A stretch of 64,000 nt of DNA. Source: Hemerocallis citrina. Its lineage: Eukaryota; Streptophyta; Magnoliopsida; Asparagales; Asphodelaceae. The number at the start of each line of letters is the position of its first letter. The stretch's first letter is position 1. Below the pieces are notes generated by a model. The model saw only the letters and a list, made by a program, of their open reading frames with translations. It was not told the DNA's origin and made no database searches. The stretch is taken from contig CM030364.1 of NCBI GenBank assembly GCA_017893485.1, positions 43,890,109-43,954,108 on the forward strand. The letters run 5' to 3'. The position numbers and the translations under genes are program-made. Positions 1 through 12,553 of the stretch are shown one piece after another.

Positions 1-821
1 CTTAATTGGAGAGACTATACTTAGCAACACCTCCTAAACCAATGTCCTTGCAAAAAGCGATCCTCCTCCTTGATGCGCGCACACAAGCCTCCACAATGCC
101 AACCGAGCCTCCTCCAAGCCAAACCAAGAGCTCCTATTGATGCCGGCCTTGTTGCAAGCACAAACCCCTCACAAACTCTCAATCTTTTAGTCACTTGTAT
201 ACTACTAAATAATGTATTTTAGACTATAGGTTTGGAGGAAATAATAAGCACAAGAATAACTAGGCTAGGGGGGGGGTATTTATACTAAAAATCTAGGAAA
301 ATGGAAGGCTAAGATTAACTTAGGAGTTAGGATTAAAAGGCTAGGATTCAAGGAGGAGTTACAATAACCAACCATGATCAAGTAACCACCACCCATGACT
401 CCACTCAAATTTTCCCTTTTCCCTCCAAAAGCTCCAAACCGGCCATGCTCATCATGTGCATTTTGCACGTGTACGTGCAATGCACGTGCATGCAACTTGG
501 TCTCCATTGTACATTATATTTTACATAAAAATAATCTTTAAAATGTATTCTACATTACAAGTTGTATTTAAAATAAAATAGCTCATGGGCTTTAGTTTAT
601 GGGCCAAAATAATAGTTTAAAAAGATAACAAATAAATTAGATTTGGGCTTTTAAAAAGAAAGGCTTTTGTCTATTTGAAAAAAGGCTTTATACAAAAATA
701 ATTAAAGAGCAGATATATAAATATCTGTACTCATCATAATGAAAATAATTACCAAAATATTGCACGTGCACACTACGTGCAAATAAATAATTTTCATTGA
801 ATGAAAAATCGGGGCATTACA
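1..821 (-). mobile_element. Element A 3' LTR, partial (Ty3/gypsy, minus strand)
   Basis: The segment is repeated almost exactly at about 3835-4665. On the minus strand it begins at 821 with TGTAATGCCCCG, the usual start of this LTR family, and it runs out of the window at base 1. A polypurine-type stretch (minus AAGGAGGGAGTGT, 822-835) lies just outside it, next to a pol C-terminus, so this is the 3' LTR of a minus-strand element. It contains a TATA box and G-boxes. The two copies differ by only a few substitutions and a short run-length change over about 820 bp, which suggests a fairly recent insertion. Confidence 0.85.
276..488 (-). promoter_or_regulatory. LTR promoter of element A: G-boxes plus TATA box
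   Basis: On the minus strand, TAGTATAAATACCCC (about 275-287) is a good TATA box. Two CACGTG G-boxes lie about 180 bp upstream (466-471 and 483-488) inside a nearly palindromic TGCACGTGCA context. A third is at 763-768. The arrangement is repeated in the other LTR (TATA at 4112-4122). The promoter role is inferred from position in the LTR. Confidence 0.6.
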
Positions 822-1735
822 ACACTCCCTCCTTAGAATAGTTCCGTCCCCGGAACTACAGTCAAGAGTGAGAAACATAATACAACACTCATAATAAGCA
901 CGAGAGGAAGAAAAAATACAAAGATACAAAATACAAAATACAAATCAAGCAAAAAGCTCAGGATAATCCTTCAACTTCCTCTCCTCAGACTCCCAAGTAG
1001 CCTCTTCAACCAAATGGTTTCTCCAGACTATCTTGACCATCGGTATCGTCTTATTCCTCGAGACTTTCTCTCGATGATCAACAATCTCGACAGGAGACTC
1101 GATGTAATTCAGATCCAACTGCAAACATTCAGGCACTTCAGGCAAATGATGACTCGGATCTGGAATATAACCTCTCATCATAGACACATGAAAGACATTG
1201 TGCACCTGAGATAACTCTTCTGGTAATTCAAGCTGGTAAGCAGTTTTCCCGATCTTTTTCAATATCTTGTACGGGCCTATAAACCTCGGGGCTAATTTCC
1301 CGCCTTCGCCAAATCGAATCACACCTTTACTGGGCGATACTTTCAGAAAGACGAAGTCACCGACCTCAAACTCAAGGTCCTTTCTCCAGTTGTCTGCATA
1401 GCTTTTCTGCCTGCTCTGAGCTTCTACCAACCTTTTCCTGATTAGATCAATCTTCTCAGAGGTTTGCTGCACAAGATCAGGCCCAAACAATTGATGCTCC
1501 CCAACTTAAAACCAACAAATAGGTGTCCTGCACTTCCTGCCATACAAATCTTCGTACGGCGCCATCCCAATGCTAGTCTGAAAACTGTTGTTGTAGGCAA
1601 ACTTTACCAAAGGTAAATGCCTTTCCCAACTGCCTCCAAAGTCTAGTACACAACAACTGTGGGTACGTCAGTTTATTCAACCGACGAACATTATACACGG
1701 CCATCCTCTCTATGCCGGAAATAGTATAACTTATT
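822..1735 (-). pseudogene. Element A pol C-terminus: integrase end and chromodomain
   Basis: An open minus-strand frame (945-1490, 181 residues) carries the integrase C-terminal region (motifs VGDFVFLKVSP, GKLAPRFIGPYKI and HNVFHVSMMRGYIPDP) followed by a chromodomain-like tail (IPMVKIVWRN, EEATWESEERKLKDYPELF). This order is typical of plant chromoviruses of the Tekay/Del type. Upstream coding sequence can be followed to about 1735 (FAYNNSF, MAPYEDLYGRKCRTP) with a stop near 1500. It then breaks abruptly into LTR-like DNA. The catalytic integrase core, reverse transcriptase, protease and gag are missing, so the element cannot move by itself. The frame end lies about 120 bp from the 3' LTR, as expected. 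Confidence 0.85.
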
Positions 1736-2952
1736 ATCCATATTTAACAAACACAAACTTGTCACATATCAAACTAGAGGGACTACCCTATTGATGTCGT
1801 GTTGTGATTGTGCACTTAGTCCTTAATGCAGTTATTTATGTTACATGACACTAATGCACACTTGTTCGGATTCTATGCATCCCATACTACATAGGTCCGA
1901 GGGCAAGCCTCTTAATCGTTCTTCATCTTTGTAGGGTTCAATCCCTCGTCATGTCTTAATCTACTACTGTAACTACGGTGAGTATCCTAGATGATCTATG
2001 AGTACAAGCTCGTGTACAGAAAACCTGGAGGGGAATCCCATGCCATGTCTTGACTCATCAAGCATGCATTCTGTGGCAATTCAGCCTCCTTCATGGCACA
2101 GGATCCTCTTGCAGTCACCACACATCCCACAAGCGTGGCTAAAGTCCAATCATTACTAAGTAGTGCCCACGCCATGTCTTGACTCATCAAGCATGCATTC
2201 TGTGGCTCACTCCCGCATCGTAAACTCTAGCTCTTATACTTGTGTTTTTCTCTCACTTTCATCACATCTCCACTATGTACTAATCCTTAGTTTTTATTAG
2301 AATCATGAACAAAATCAAAGCTCTAGAATTAGCCTCTCCACTAAACCGGACTTATTCATTCATTCAAACATGACCAACCTTGGTCTTTCATTTCAAATTT
2401 CATTTCATTTCTTTCCAAATGCCGGGGGAGACTTAGCTACTCTTTTGTTTCAATTCCAATTCACAATTTCCAAAATTGAGCGTTTCCGGCTCATAAGTTC
2501 ATCTTCATAATCATAACAGATCTTCTTTTTTAATAGCATGATTTCTAATTTATTCATGAGTCCATAGCCACACATGGAATTCAATTAATCATTATATATT
2601 TCATCAATTATCAATTTCACATTAAAATCACATCACTAAATGAATATTCGCATTTCATAATTTTCACATTATTCTCCAATGAGAATAATTCACATCACAT
2701 CACTACTTATAATTTCTATCTTTCTTACACTTCTTTTCTAACATTTTATTTCAAGTCCTTTTTCAAAGTGTAACTTTCATAATATACAAGTATAGGACAT
2801 TTATTCTCAAAACATACTCCATTTCATGTAAATAATTCCCAAATTATTTTTCATAAATCCCCCATATTTTTAGAATAATAAATATAATTTTTTTATAATT
2901 TTTCAATCAACAAAAACACCAAAATAAATATTTTTTCCCAAAGTTTAATATT

Positions 2953-3027
2953 GGCCGAGCCCCAGATTCGAACCAGCAACCACCAAGAAGCAAACCGCAC
3001 GCTCTGGCCACTAGGCCGAGTGTGCCA
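2953..3027 (-). repeat. tRNA-like segment 1 in the LTR of element A
   Basis: On the minus strand this 75-nt stretch has a tRNA layout: an A-box-like CGGCCTAGTGG (3008-3018) and a B-box GGTTCGAATC (2965-2974) at tRNA spacing. No intact acceptor stem or CCA is evident. It is more likely a tRNA-derived cassette than a working tRNA gene. Confidence 0.5.
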
Positions 3028-3110
3028 ATCGATATAAAGGGGGTTGAGAGCTTTAAATGCTCTCGACTGTAGTTATTTATTTATTTTCCAAAAATACAAA
3101 AAGTATGGTG

Positions 3111-3188
3111 CTAAGGGGATTCGAACCAGCAACTCGCCGACCCACTGTAGCGATTAAGAGCATCCCGACCACTTGAGCTATGCGCTCA
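3111..3188 (-). repeat. tRNA-like segment 2 in the LTR of element A
   Basis: On the minus strand it has a strong A-box, TAGCTCAAGTGG (3169-3180), and a perfect B-box, GGTTCGAATCC (3115-3127 region). It lies about 85 bp from segment 1 in the same orientation, which is also the sense of the element. A tRNA-derived cassette is likely. A functional tRNA is not supported because the arms do not pair well by eye. Confidence 0.55.
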
Positions 3189-4679
3189 TGTTGTCATATT
3201 TCAACCCGTAGTCTAGTTAAGTCTATCCTCTCTGTTTAGTAAACATTTCGATGTTCAACAATCTCTCATTTAATTTTGCCTTTACTAAAGTTGCTGTAAA
3301 TGTCCAGATTGGCTATTCCTAACATAAATTTTACTCCAGTATAATAAAAATTATTTTTTTTCAATAATTAACACATAATTTTCATATAATTAATTCGAAT
3401 TATAAACTACCACCACCACATTTCTTTTTCGACATTTCTTATTAAGTTTAACAACCCTAATCTTTTTATTAGCAATCAATTCTCTGTTTTTAATCATTTC
3501 CCAAACATACAACCTATATCTTAATTCATCCATCACAACATTATCACAAAAAGTCCATTTAAGCACATAAAGTAATATTGTCAATCTACTAACTTTTGCA
3601 TATAGTTCTCGATGTTAATAACGAAGTTTCCTTCATCACTCCATGTCTATAATCAATTTACTCACAACTTAAATTTAACGATAGAACCACATATAATTAC
3701 ATATCCACATTTCAATCAATCAATAAGCCATTTTCTAATTAAATGTGTACTCTTATTAATCTTTTTCATGCATCATTCTTTCAATTCAAATCTAGCCTGC
3801 TTCCTAATTAGAAATATAGAAATTTTACCCACCTTAATTGGAGAGACTATACTTAGCAACACCTCCTAAACCAATGTCCTTGCAAAAAGCGATCCTCCTC
3901 CTTGATGCGCGCACACAAGCCTCCACAATGCCAACCGAGCCTCCTCCAAGCCAAACCGAGAGCTCCTATTGATGCCGGCCTTGTTGCAAGCACAAACCCC
4001 TCACAAACTCTCAATCTTTTAGTCACTTGTATACTACTAAATAATGTATTTTAGACTATAGGTTTGGAGGAAATAATAAGCACAAGAATAACTAGGCTAG
4101 GGAGGGGGGGGGTATTTATACTAAAAATCTAGGAAAATGGAAGGCTAAGATTAACTTAGGAGTTAGGATTAAAAGGCTAGGATTCAAGGAGGAGTTACAA
4201 TAACAAACCATGATCAAGTAACCACCACCCATGACTCCACTCAAATTTTCCTTTTTCCCTCCAAAGGCTCCAAACCGGCCATGCTCATCATGTGCATTTT
4301 GCACGTGTACGTGCAATGCACGTGCATGCAACTTGGTCTCCATTTAAAAATTGTACATTATATTTTACATAAAAATAATCTTTAAAATGTATTCTACATT
4401 ACAAGTTGTATTTAAAATAAAATAGCTCATGGGCTTTAGTTTATGGGCCAAAATAATAGTTTAAAAAGATAACAAATAAATTAGATTTGGGCTTTTAAAA
4501 AGAAAGGCTTTTGTCTATTTGAAAAAAGGCTTTATACAAAAATAATTAAAGAGCAGATATATAAATATCTGTACTCATCATAATGAAAATAATTACCAAA
4601 ATATTGCACGTTCACACTACGTGCAAATAAATAATTTTCATTAAATGAAAAATCGGGGCATTACATCCCTTAATGCATC

Positions 4680-4970
4680 CCGCCGAGTTGCACAAGTGTA
4701 AACACGCAAGCATCCCGTAAGCATCCTCTAACTCTGGAGAATCACCACCATACCGTATATCTCGCGAATAGGCCAGCCAATCCTCAACGCGCAGATACAC
4801 CGTACATTCCGCGAATAGGTTTGCCGACCCTCAATGCGTAAACATACTGTACGTTCTGCGAATAAGTCTGCCGACCCTCAACGTGCAAACATACCAAATC
4901 TGTCTCACTTCTAGATATTCCGCAAATAGGCCTACTGACCTTCGACGGGCGAATGGACTAGAGAGACACA
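4680..4970 (-). repeat. LTR minisatellite (GGCAGGCCTATTCGCGGA type)
   Basis: About five imperfect units of roughly 45-60 bp each contain 'cgaataggcctgccgaccctcaacg' or a variant. The same array occurs in the 5' LTR of B (about 25230-25520) and, inverted, in the solo LTR (about 10370-10650). Confidence 0.7.
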
Positions 4971-5991
4971 ACAAATACCCTGTCCCGGAATACATCTGCT
5001 CGACTGAAAACAGAACCCATACTTACGTTGCCCAAGTTCCGTCACAACTCCCAACTTAGTGCATGTCCTTAGATTTTGTAATAACAATAACCTGAGTCAC
5101 CTTGAACTAGCTCTACCCTAACGGACTTCACTGCCAAACTAAGAACACTAGCCCCTCAGGCTAATTTCCTACAATCAAAATATCCACTGTCGGTACTCTT
5201 GGGTTCACTCAGTATCTAGTGCTTCCAAATCAACGCCTCAAGCGTCCATCCAGGGTTCTCACAATAACCCTAATCACAATCAGAACCCCACTTGGTTCAA
5301 TCATTGAAAATACTCATCATATACTCTTTTCTGAAAAATAATACTTTTCCCACAACACCATGACTGTGAAACAAAATCTCAAACATGATATACTTTATTC
5401 CAAAATAAACAATTGCACATCCACAAATCTCTTCATTATTCACATTTCCTTTTAATAAACCGTTGCTACCATAAAAGAATCTTTCTTATATGGAAACAAG
5501 ATCTAATTCACAAAATTCTTCAAATTCCACTTTTAAATTTCACTTTCCATACATACATAGAACTCAATAAATTTTTCTTTAATCCAATCAACTTAAACTG
5601 AAACAAGTCTCTTTTTTGTTCGGGATCTCATTCCTAAAATATGAAGTTATTTAGTTCGAAATATCTGAAATATCACCTCTTTAGAAACTGAAAATAACCC
5701 TTTAGAATTCGAGTTTTTGTCTTTCAAGACTGAAACATATATCCCCTCAACACTGAGAATTTTATCTACAAAAACATAGATTTTCACCCTCAATATTATC
5801 ACTTGAATACATTAAAATTTGAAGTTATATTTCTACAAAATCTGAAATTTATTTGACCCAAAAATAGAATCCCATTTATTCCAACTATATATAAAAATTA
5901 TGAGAATAAAATAGAAATGATTATTCATAACCACACATGGAAAAGAATATATATTTAATGAAATAAATAACCCTCCATAAAAATAAACCAA

Positions 5992-6064
5992 CCTCAGATT
6001 CGAACTCGTGACCCGCATAGCCACAGCACCGACGACGCGTACTAACCAGAAAGTCCAACGCGCC
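5992..6064 (-). repeat. tRNA-like segment in the 3' LTR of element B
   Basis: On the minus strand a B-box-like GAGTTCGAATCTG lies about 50 nt after a degenerate A-box region (TTTCTGGTTAGTACGC). The counterpart in the other LTR is at 26550-26624. It has the same sense as the element. Confidence 0.4.
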
Positions 6065-7170
6065 AGCTGTCATCTTGATTCAAAGAATTAAGATAAACTG
6101 ACTTGAACCCGAACCCGAACCCAGTGTTCAACCCTTACCCTAACCCTAGGGTTTCTACTTTGATTCTTTTGCAATCAACACATCTTGTCATGTTCAAATA
6201 ATAAAAATACATCATATAAAAATTGTTTCGTATTAAAACAATGAATAAACCCTAAAAATCACATATTTAAATGATCAACATGAATTTTAAGAACATATGA
6301 CAAGTTCTAATCATCTACAACAATTTATGGGTTCATTAAAATCACTTCCTATAAATAAAAACTAGATCTTTCATGCATAGAAACTCTATTATTCAAGAAC
6401 AAATTATTTTAGATCCATACACAATCAAGATTCAGTCCTCATAACCAACAATCTCATATCATACATAAATCTCTATAAGTACTACGATCATGCTAACCAT
6501 GGCTGACAAGAGTTCATCCCAAGTATGATACTATATATTTATGAGATAAAACAAAGTAAGAGAGTTGGAGTGTTACCCACCTCAAGAAGAAATTGTTGCA
6601 AACTAGTAGTCTTCTCCTCAAAGCAACAGATCAACTCCAATTTATCCAAAAATCACCAAAGCCAAAAAAGAGAGAGGCTGAAAGTTGCTGCTCTCTAAAT
6701 TGGCCGGGATCCCTTTCTAGGGTTTCTTTGAAGAAATTTTACAAATAAACCCCCTTAGAAGTCCAAATTTGCATAATTAACTATTTGTTCAATCAAATCA
6801 AATCAAATCAATTTAAATGGATAGCAATTCATCCCCAAATCTCTCTGCTGCCAAAACTGGCCCCCAAAATGCAGCCAACCATTTTTTTAATTCAAATTTT
6901 ACGTCAAAACGACTTTAAAAAAAAACTCCCCTTCTTTCGGATTATTTACAAAAGTAGTTTCTCTTATTCAGAAAAAATTCCAAAAATTAAATTAAGTACA
7001 AATATAAATGATAGCATTTATTTTGAAACTCAAAATTCCAAAATCTTAATTTAAAAAATATTTGCACGTGCAAAACGATCCTTTCACAGAAATTCAAAAT
7101 TATTAAATAAATTCATTTAAAATTTATTTATTAACCCAAAATATTGTATTTATAATTATGGGGCATTACA

Positions 7171-7482
7171 TCACTCCTAAGAAGTGTTCTGTCCTCAGAA
7201 CTAATGCTAACAGGGGAAAAGAAAAAGAAAACAACACGGAATTTACACAAATAATTTCGAAAAACAAGTCTTCATCCGATGCCCAGCTTCCTACAAAGCT
7301 TCCTCGAATAGTTGGTTCCACCAGAGTACCTTGACCATCGGTATGAACTTATTCCACAGAACCTTCACTCGGTGATCCAAAATCTCCACAGGCTGCTCAT
7401 TGTAGCTCAAATTCAACGACAATCCTTCCGTTACCTAGGGTAACTGATGATTATGATCTGGTACGTACTTCCTCAACATGGA
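7171..7482 (-). pseudogene. Element B pol 3' end: chromodomain tail
   Basis: The minus strand is clearly homologous at the DNA level to the chromodomain end of element A (compare 950-1180), including the 'ttgaccatcggtat' stretch. The frame is broken by stops. It continues across the solo LTR at 11378, so this is the far end of the polyprotein of B. The last five bases, ATGGA (7478-7482), are one copy of the solo-LTR target duplication. Confidence 0.75.
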
Positions 7483-10400
7483 TGTAATGCTCTGTATTTT
7501 TTAATACAATATTTTGAATTAATAAATAATTTTTAAATCAATTTATTTAATTACTTTGAATTTTTGTAAAGTCAACATTTTCACACGTGTATAACACGTG
7601 CAAATATTTTTGAAGTGTAAATTTCCACTTTTGAATTGTTGAATAAATTCTCCTAATTATGATTGATTATATTCTAAATTTTGAGATTTTTTTGAATAAA
7701 GAAACATTTTTTATAAATACGTCGAAAGGAATGGACCTTTTTGCAAAAAGTGGATTAAAGGTGAAATTTAACTTAAAAATTGTTTGGCTGCATTTACGGT
7801 CGGCTATTCAGTAGAAGGCTCTAAGAAATTAGATTATTTCCATATTTGGTTAATTTTATTGACTTAATTAAATAAATATATAATTTTGCAATTTTTGAAT
7901 TGTTAGAGACTTTATTTCAAATATTCTTCCTGGAAAGTAAAAGTCAAAAAATTTATTTGGAAAATCTAATCTTTATTAGTAGATAATAATTCTAATTTTT
8001 CTGGACTTTTTATGAATATTTAATGCCTTATTTGCAAATACTAAAAAATAAAAGACTTTTGTGCAAAATTGCCACTTGGAGTAAAAAAACTCCAGATTTC
8101 GAAATTTGGGCTGCATATGTTGGTCAGCCAGATCTGGGATGTGAAGGGAATTAATTTTTATTTTTTTTAAAAATTAATTTGATTAACGAATAATTGGAAA
8201 TGACTCATATATGTAAATAAATAATTTCTTGAGGAGTATTTTTTTAAAACTTTGTGGAACCCTAGAGGCCAATCCCTGCCTATAATAAGGGCAGCAGCCA
8301 TCTACCTCTTTGTGAACCCAAAAAAAATATTTTCATTATTTTCTTGGAGTTTAAATCTTGGAACTTGGACTTTGGCAAGGAAAAAGCTTTTCTTGATTAC
8401 TACTATTATTCTTTAAGTTGATCTTCTTTGAAGTGAGTGATAGTTCTAATTTTTTTGATGTGTTTTACTCATATTATCATGATGAATGAACTTATGGATG
8501 TTTACATGAACCAAAGATGCAATTTTTATGAGAGATGATCATGTTTTATTAATTTTGAATGTTGAATATTGATGATGGATGAAAAATCCAACTTGGGATC
8601 TATGGATTTAATTGTAGTTAATAAAGACATGTAGAAATAATTAAAACATGCTCCATGCTCTTCAATTCATGCTTGATTGATTATACAGTTGAGATCTTTC
8701 CATGCTATTGGTTGTGTTAATGATAAAAAATTGAAACTAAACAGTAGGGTTTGAATAATTGTTGTATGGATCTAAAGTAATTTATTTTGAAGTAGCTTAT
8801 GCATAAAAGATTAATATTTTTACTTAAAGAAATAAATCTATTGAGAATATATATGATTGTAGATGTTAGATCATGATGTATGATTCAAGAAACATGTTTT
8901 GGATGATTAAAGGATGAGATTTTTCATTGTTCTAATATTAAAGTAAGGTTATATGATTCTATGTATTGTTGTGTGTGTGAGAAGTATTTTTGGCAAGAAA
9001 TATACACAAAAAGAAATAATAAAAACCAAAATTTTGGGCTAGGTTCTGGATTCTTAAACCTTGGATTAGGGTTGGGAAAACTCGGGTGAACATTACCGAG
9101 GTTATTGTTCATGGGTGAACAGTAACCACGGATACTGTTCAAACTCGCAGCTAAAGGCTGCCTTTTTTTGGTGTTTTTGATCATCTTTTTGATGTTTTCG
9201 TGTGGTTTTCGAGCGTGAATTTTTGTGCTTTGTTTGGGGGACTCTAGTATATATATGGAAGCATCCATATATCAGTTTAAAAAAAAAAAATATGAGTGGT
9301 TTGATCAATTTTGGATGAGATTTTATAGACATTGAATGGTCTGGACTGTCGTTTGTTTCATTTTGGAACGAGATTTCGACCTAGTTGCTGATAGAATTAT
9401 CAAAAACTTATAAAATAGAAATTGTGGATCACTGTGTCTAGTTTCCAGACCATCTAACAGATTCTCAATCCAACTTATAGACTATAAGATATGCAATTTC
9501 TACCACTGTAGTGTCGTAGTTTCGGATTTTTAAACTAACTGTTAGTTTTTAGAATTTATTGAATATGAACCCTTCAAACTAATTTATCTAAGCCCACATT
9601 TTTATGGTGGATTCCTTGATATGTGCTGCATTTAATTTGATTTTTTCCAGAATTAAATATTGATATTAAAATATACTGTTTTGAGGAACAAAGTCATGTT
9701 ACTTTCAGATTTTTGGAGAAAAGATAGTTTCCAGAATTTATTAAATATCAACTCTTTAAACTAATTTATTTGAGCTCCAATTTTTATGGTGGATTCCTTG
9801 ATATATGCTGGAATTAAGTGAATTTTTCCAGAATTTAATATTGCTTTTAGAGTATACTGTTTTGAGTAAAGAAATCGTATAATTTTCAAATTTTGTAAAA
9901 AATCTATATTTTTATAGATAAAATGCGCTTCCATACATATAAACGGGATCTCATGGCAATATTGGTTGATTAAAAGGAATGTGATTAATGAAGACTATTT
10001 TTGTATAAAAAAAATCAAGATGGGTTTAATTTGAGACATAGGGTTATGATGTGGACCCTAGAAAGACTATTAATGATAGTTTGAGTTGTGAGACTCTAGA
10101 GGTTGTGTGGGACCCTTGTAATACCGGTAGATGAGATTTTGTGGAAGTTGACCGGTTGAGGACTTCATTCTTGGTTTAGTTGTGTTAAGTCCGGTTGGGT
10201 ACATCAATTCGGGGGGGGGGGTGTTCTATTTAATTATCAAACATAATTTACATAAGGACAGGCACTATTGAAGATGTGATAGACCTTGGGAAACGTAAGT
10301 ATGAGCTCTGTTGCCAGTTGGACGGATGTATTCCAGGGCTGTGCGTTTGTTGTGTCTCTCTAGTATGTTCGCGTGTTGATGGTCGGCATGCCTATTCACG

Positions 10401-11372
10401 GAATGTCTAGAAGTGAGACGGTTTAGTATGTTCTCATGTCGATGGTCGGCAGGCCTATTCACGGAACGTACGGTATAATCGTGCGTCGATGTTCGACAGG
10501 CCTAATCGCGGAATGTACGGTGTATCTGCGCGTCGATGGTCGGCAGGCCTATTCGTGGGGTACACGGCAGGGAGGTGATTCTCCTGGTCAGAGCAATACT
10601 TATAAGATGCTCGCGCGTCGATGATCGGTAGGCCTATTCACGGAGTATTCTAGATCTTGTTTCTTTCACCGTAGTAGGATTAGTTGCATGACGTGGGATT
10701 GGACCCTATAAAGTGAAGAACGATAAGGGCTTACACCAGACCTATGTAGAGCGGGGAGCATAGAATCCGAAAAGTATGCATTAGTAATCATCATAAGCAT
10801 TTATGTTTCTTGACTTGTTTTATGCATATTGCTTTTCTTTTTTCTTACACTTGACACTTAGCCTAGTTTCACTTGATGATTTATGGTTCATTTATTGTTA
10901 TTTCTTGTTCCATCTGTTATTACTGTGTTAGTATGTCACACTTATTGATTTATGATTTTATTCTTTATGTTTTCCTTAAAGTTTTATTTCCTTTGAATAT
11001 CACTCACACCATTATAACTGACCCATGTAGTTTGGTGGTTAGGGAAATCTCTAGCCTTATGTTTTTCAGGTAGACACCATTAGTATGGAATTGGGAGCAT
11101 GTGGTAGAATGTTTAATGTTTATGCATATCTTGTAAAAGGAATGATTGCAAAGAGAAAATTGTATTTATGGTGATTTAAAATACCATTGTGTTGTTAAAA
11201 GAATTGTAATTCAAAGTGTTTAAATTCTGCTGTACATTGTAGAAGAGTTGATGTAATAAAAAGTTTTAATTTCCACTATGTTTGTACTATGTTTATAATT
11301 GCAATTGAAGTTGATGCAAAAATTGTGCCACTTATTTCTAATTTTTATTTATTGGAAATTCGGAGTGCTACA
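7483..11372 (+). mobile_element. Solo LTR, 3.9 kb, complete with target duplication
   Basis: It begins TGTAATGCTCTG (7483) and ends GAGTGCTACA (11372). The five bases on each side are ATGGA (7478-7482 and 11373-11377). The chromodomain coding sequence of B resumes directly across the insertion. There is no PBS, PPT or polyprotein inside, so it is a solo LTR left by recombination between two LTRs. The orientation is plus, opposite to B. A TATA-like CTATAATAAGGG lies near 8280. The ends and the 10370-10800 block are related to the LTR of B, so it comes from a sister family. No genes are seen. Open frames near 8924-9332 are chance. Confidence 0.88.
10370..10650 (+). repeat. Minisatellite in the solo LTR
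   Basis: Five imperfect units of about 45-60 bp are built around GTCGATGGTCGGCAGGCCTA followed by TTCACGGA. It is the inverse of the array in both LTRs of B, matching the opposite orientation of this LTR. Confidence 0.75.
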
Positions 11373-12553
11373 ATGGACACATGGAATACGTTGTGTACCT
11401 ATGCCAACTCTTCTGGTAGATCCAATCTGTAAGCTGCCATACCAATCCCTTCAGAATCTTGTAAGGTCCAATATACCTTGGTGCCAATTTGCCCCTTATT
11501 CCGAATCTGATGACTCCTTTTGTAGGCGATAACTTCAGAAAAATTGCATCTCCAACCTCAAATTCCAAGTCTCGGTGTCAAACATCTGCATAACTCTTCT
11601 ACCTGCTCTGCGTTTCGACTAGCCTCTTTCGAATTAGCTCGATCTTCTCCGAAGTCTGTTGCACAATCTTTGGCCCAAACATCCGCCTCTAGCCAACTTC
11701 ATACCAATAAATGGGTGTTCTGCACTTCCTCCCGTACAAGCCTCATATGGTGTCATGCCAATACAAATGAGAGCCGTTGTTGTAGGAAAACTCCACTAGT
11801 GCTAGGTACTTCTCCCAGCCTCCGCCGAAGTCCATAACACATGCCCTCAACAAATCTCTATTACTCGATTCACTATTTTAGTTTGTCCATCTGTTTGTGG
11901 ATGAAACGCTATACTAAAGTCAGTCCTGGTCCCCAAAGCGGTTTGCAAACTCCACCAAAATCTCGATATGAACCTTGCATCTCTGTCGGAGACGATAGTC
12001 ACAGGAACTCCATGAAGTCTCACGACCTCTCCAATATACACCTCGTCCAACTTCTCCAATGACCATGTGATCTTCACAGACAAAAAATATGCTGACTTGG
12101 TCAACCTGTCCACAATAACCCAGATCAAGTCATTACCCTTCGGACTCCTCGGTAAACCAGTCACAAAGTCTATACTGATATTCTCCCACTTCCATTCCGA
12201 ATGGGCAATAGCTGCAACAATCCTCCAGGCTACTGATTCTCCGCCTTGATCTCCTGAAAAGTCAAGCACCTTGCCACAAAGTCTGCAACATCCTTCTTCA
12301 TGCCTGACCACCAAAAACACTTCTTGATGTCCTTGTACATCTTCGTGCTTCCAGGATGTACAGACAATAAGGTGTATGTGCCTCCTTCAATATTCTTTCC
12401 TTCAAATCCTCTCTTTCCGGCACACATAACCACTTTCCGATCCAAAGCACCCCATCTTGGACACGATACTCCGACAATTTGCCGACGGAAATCCGCTTTA
12501 ACATCTTCTGAATTTTCGCGTTTGACTTCTGGCCCTCAATGATATGCTCTCGC
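11373..12553 (-). pseudogene. Element B integrase and C-terminal region, broken
   Basis: Minus-strand frames give the zinc-binding/core integrase region of a Ty3/gypsy chromovirus. 12230-12504 covers the N-terminal integrase part (GKLSEYRVQDGVLW, KCFWWSGMKKDV). 11847-12320 covers the core ([50 protein letters not shown]). 11368-11568 covers the C-terminal part (EVGDAIFLKLSPTKGVIRFG, KLAPRYIGPYKIL). Several frame changes separate them. The catalytic glutamate expected after DGQ-S/T is a lysine here (DGQTK), so the integrase would be inactive even if translated. Reading from 22356, the coding sequence enters this segment across the copia insertion. Confidence 0.85.

Larger units (their letters stand above)
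1736..4665 (-). mobile_element. Element A 5' LTR (minus strand), joined directly to broken pol
   Basis: The right end is the LTR start on the minus strand (TGTAATGCCCCG at 4665). Bases 3835-4665 match 1-821. The part from about 1736 to 3834 is inferred to be the remainder of the same LTR. It has no coding sequence and contains tRNA-like segments. Its left end (around 1850-1920) has the 'ttcggattctatgcatccc ... aggtccgagggcaagcc' block that also lies near the ends of LTRs B and G. The 5' LTR therefore abuts pol near 1735, implying an internal deletion. TCCCT (4666-4670) is the candidate target duplication. Its partner is outside the window. Confidence 0.65.
4666..7170 (-). mobile_element. Element B 3' LTR (visible part)
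   Basis: This segment is co-linear with 25220-27720, the 5' LTR of B. The minus-strand start is TGTAATGCCCC at 7170, next to a short purine tract and chromodomain-like coding remains. At 4666 it is cut by element A, so the other end of the LTR lies left of the window. It holds minisatellite-like repeats of the GGCAGGCCTATTCGCGGA type (about 4680-4960) and a tRNA-like segment. Position 5000-6700 is AT-rich and non-coding. Confidence 0.8.

Noticed and set aside
2953..3188. Functional tRNA genes
   Set aside because: Only A and B boxes are convincing. Acceptor and anticodon stems do not pair well by eye, and the copies sit inside LTRs.
6105..6155. Telomere-like CCCTAAC repeats (also near 26690 and 60000)
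   Set aside because: Only about two units occur, in a degenerate ACCC-rich context. They are not an interstitial telomere array.
8924..9332. Minus-strand ORFs of 114 and 76 codons in the solo LTR
   Set aside because: They are antisense to the LTR, AT-rich and without motifs. They are not seen in the related LTR of B.
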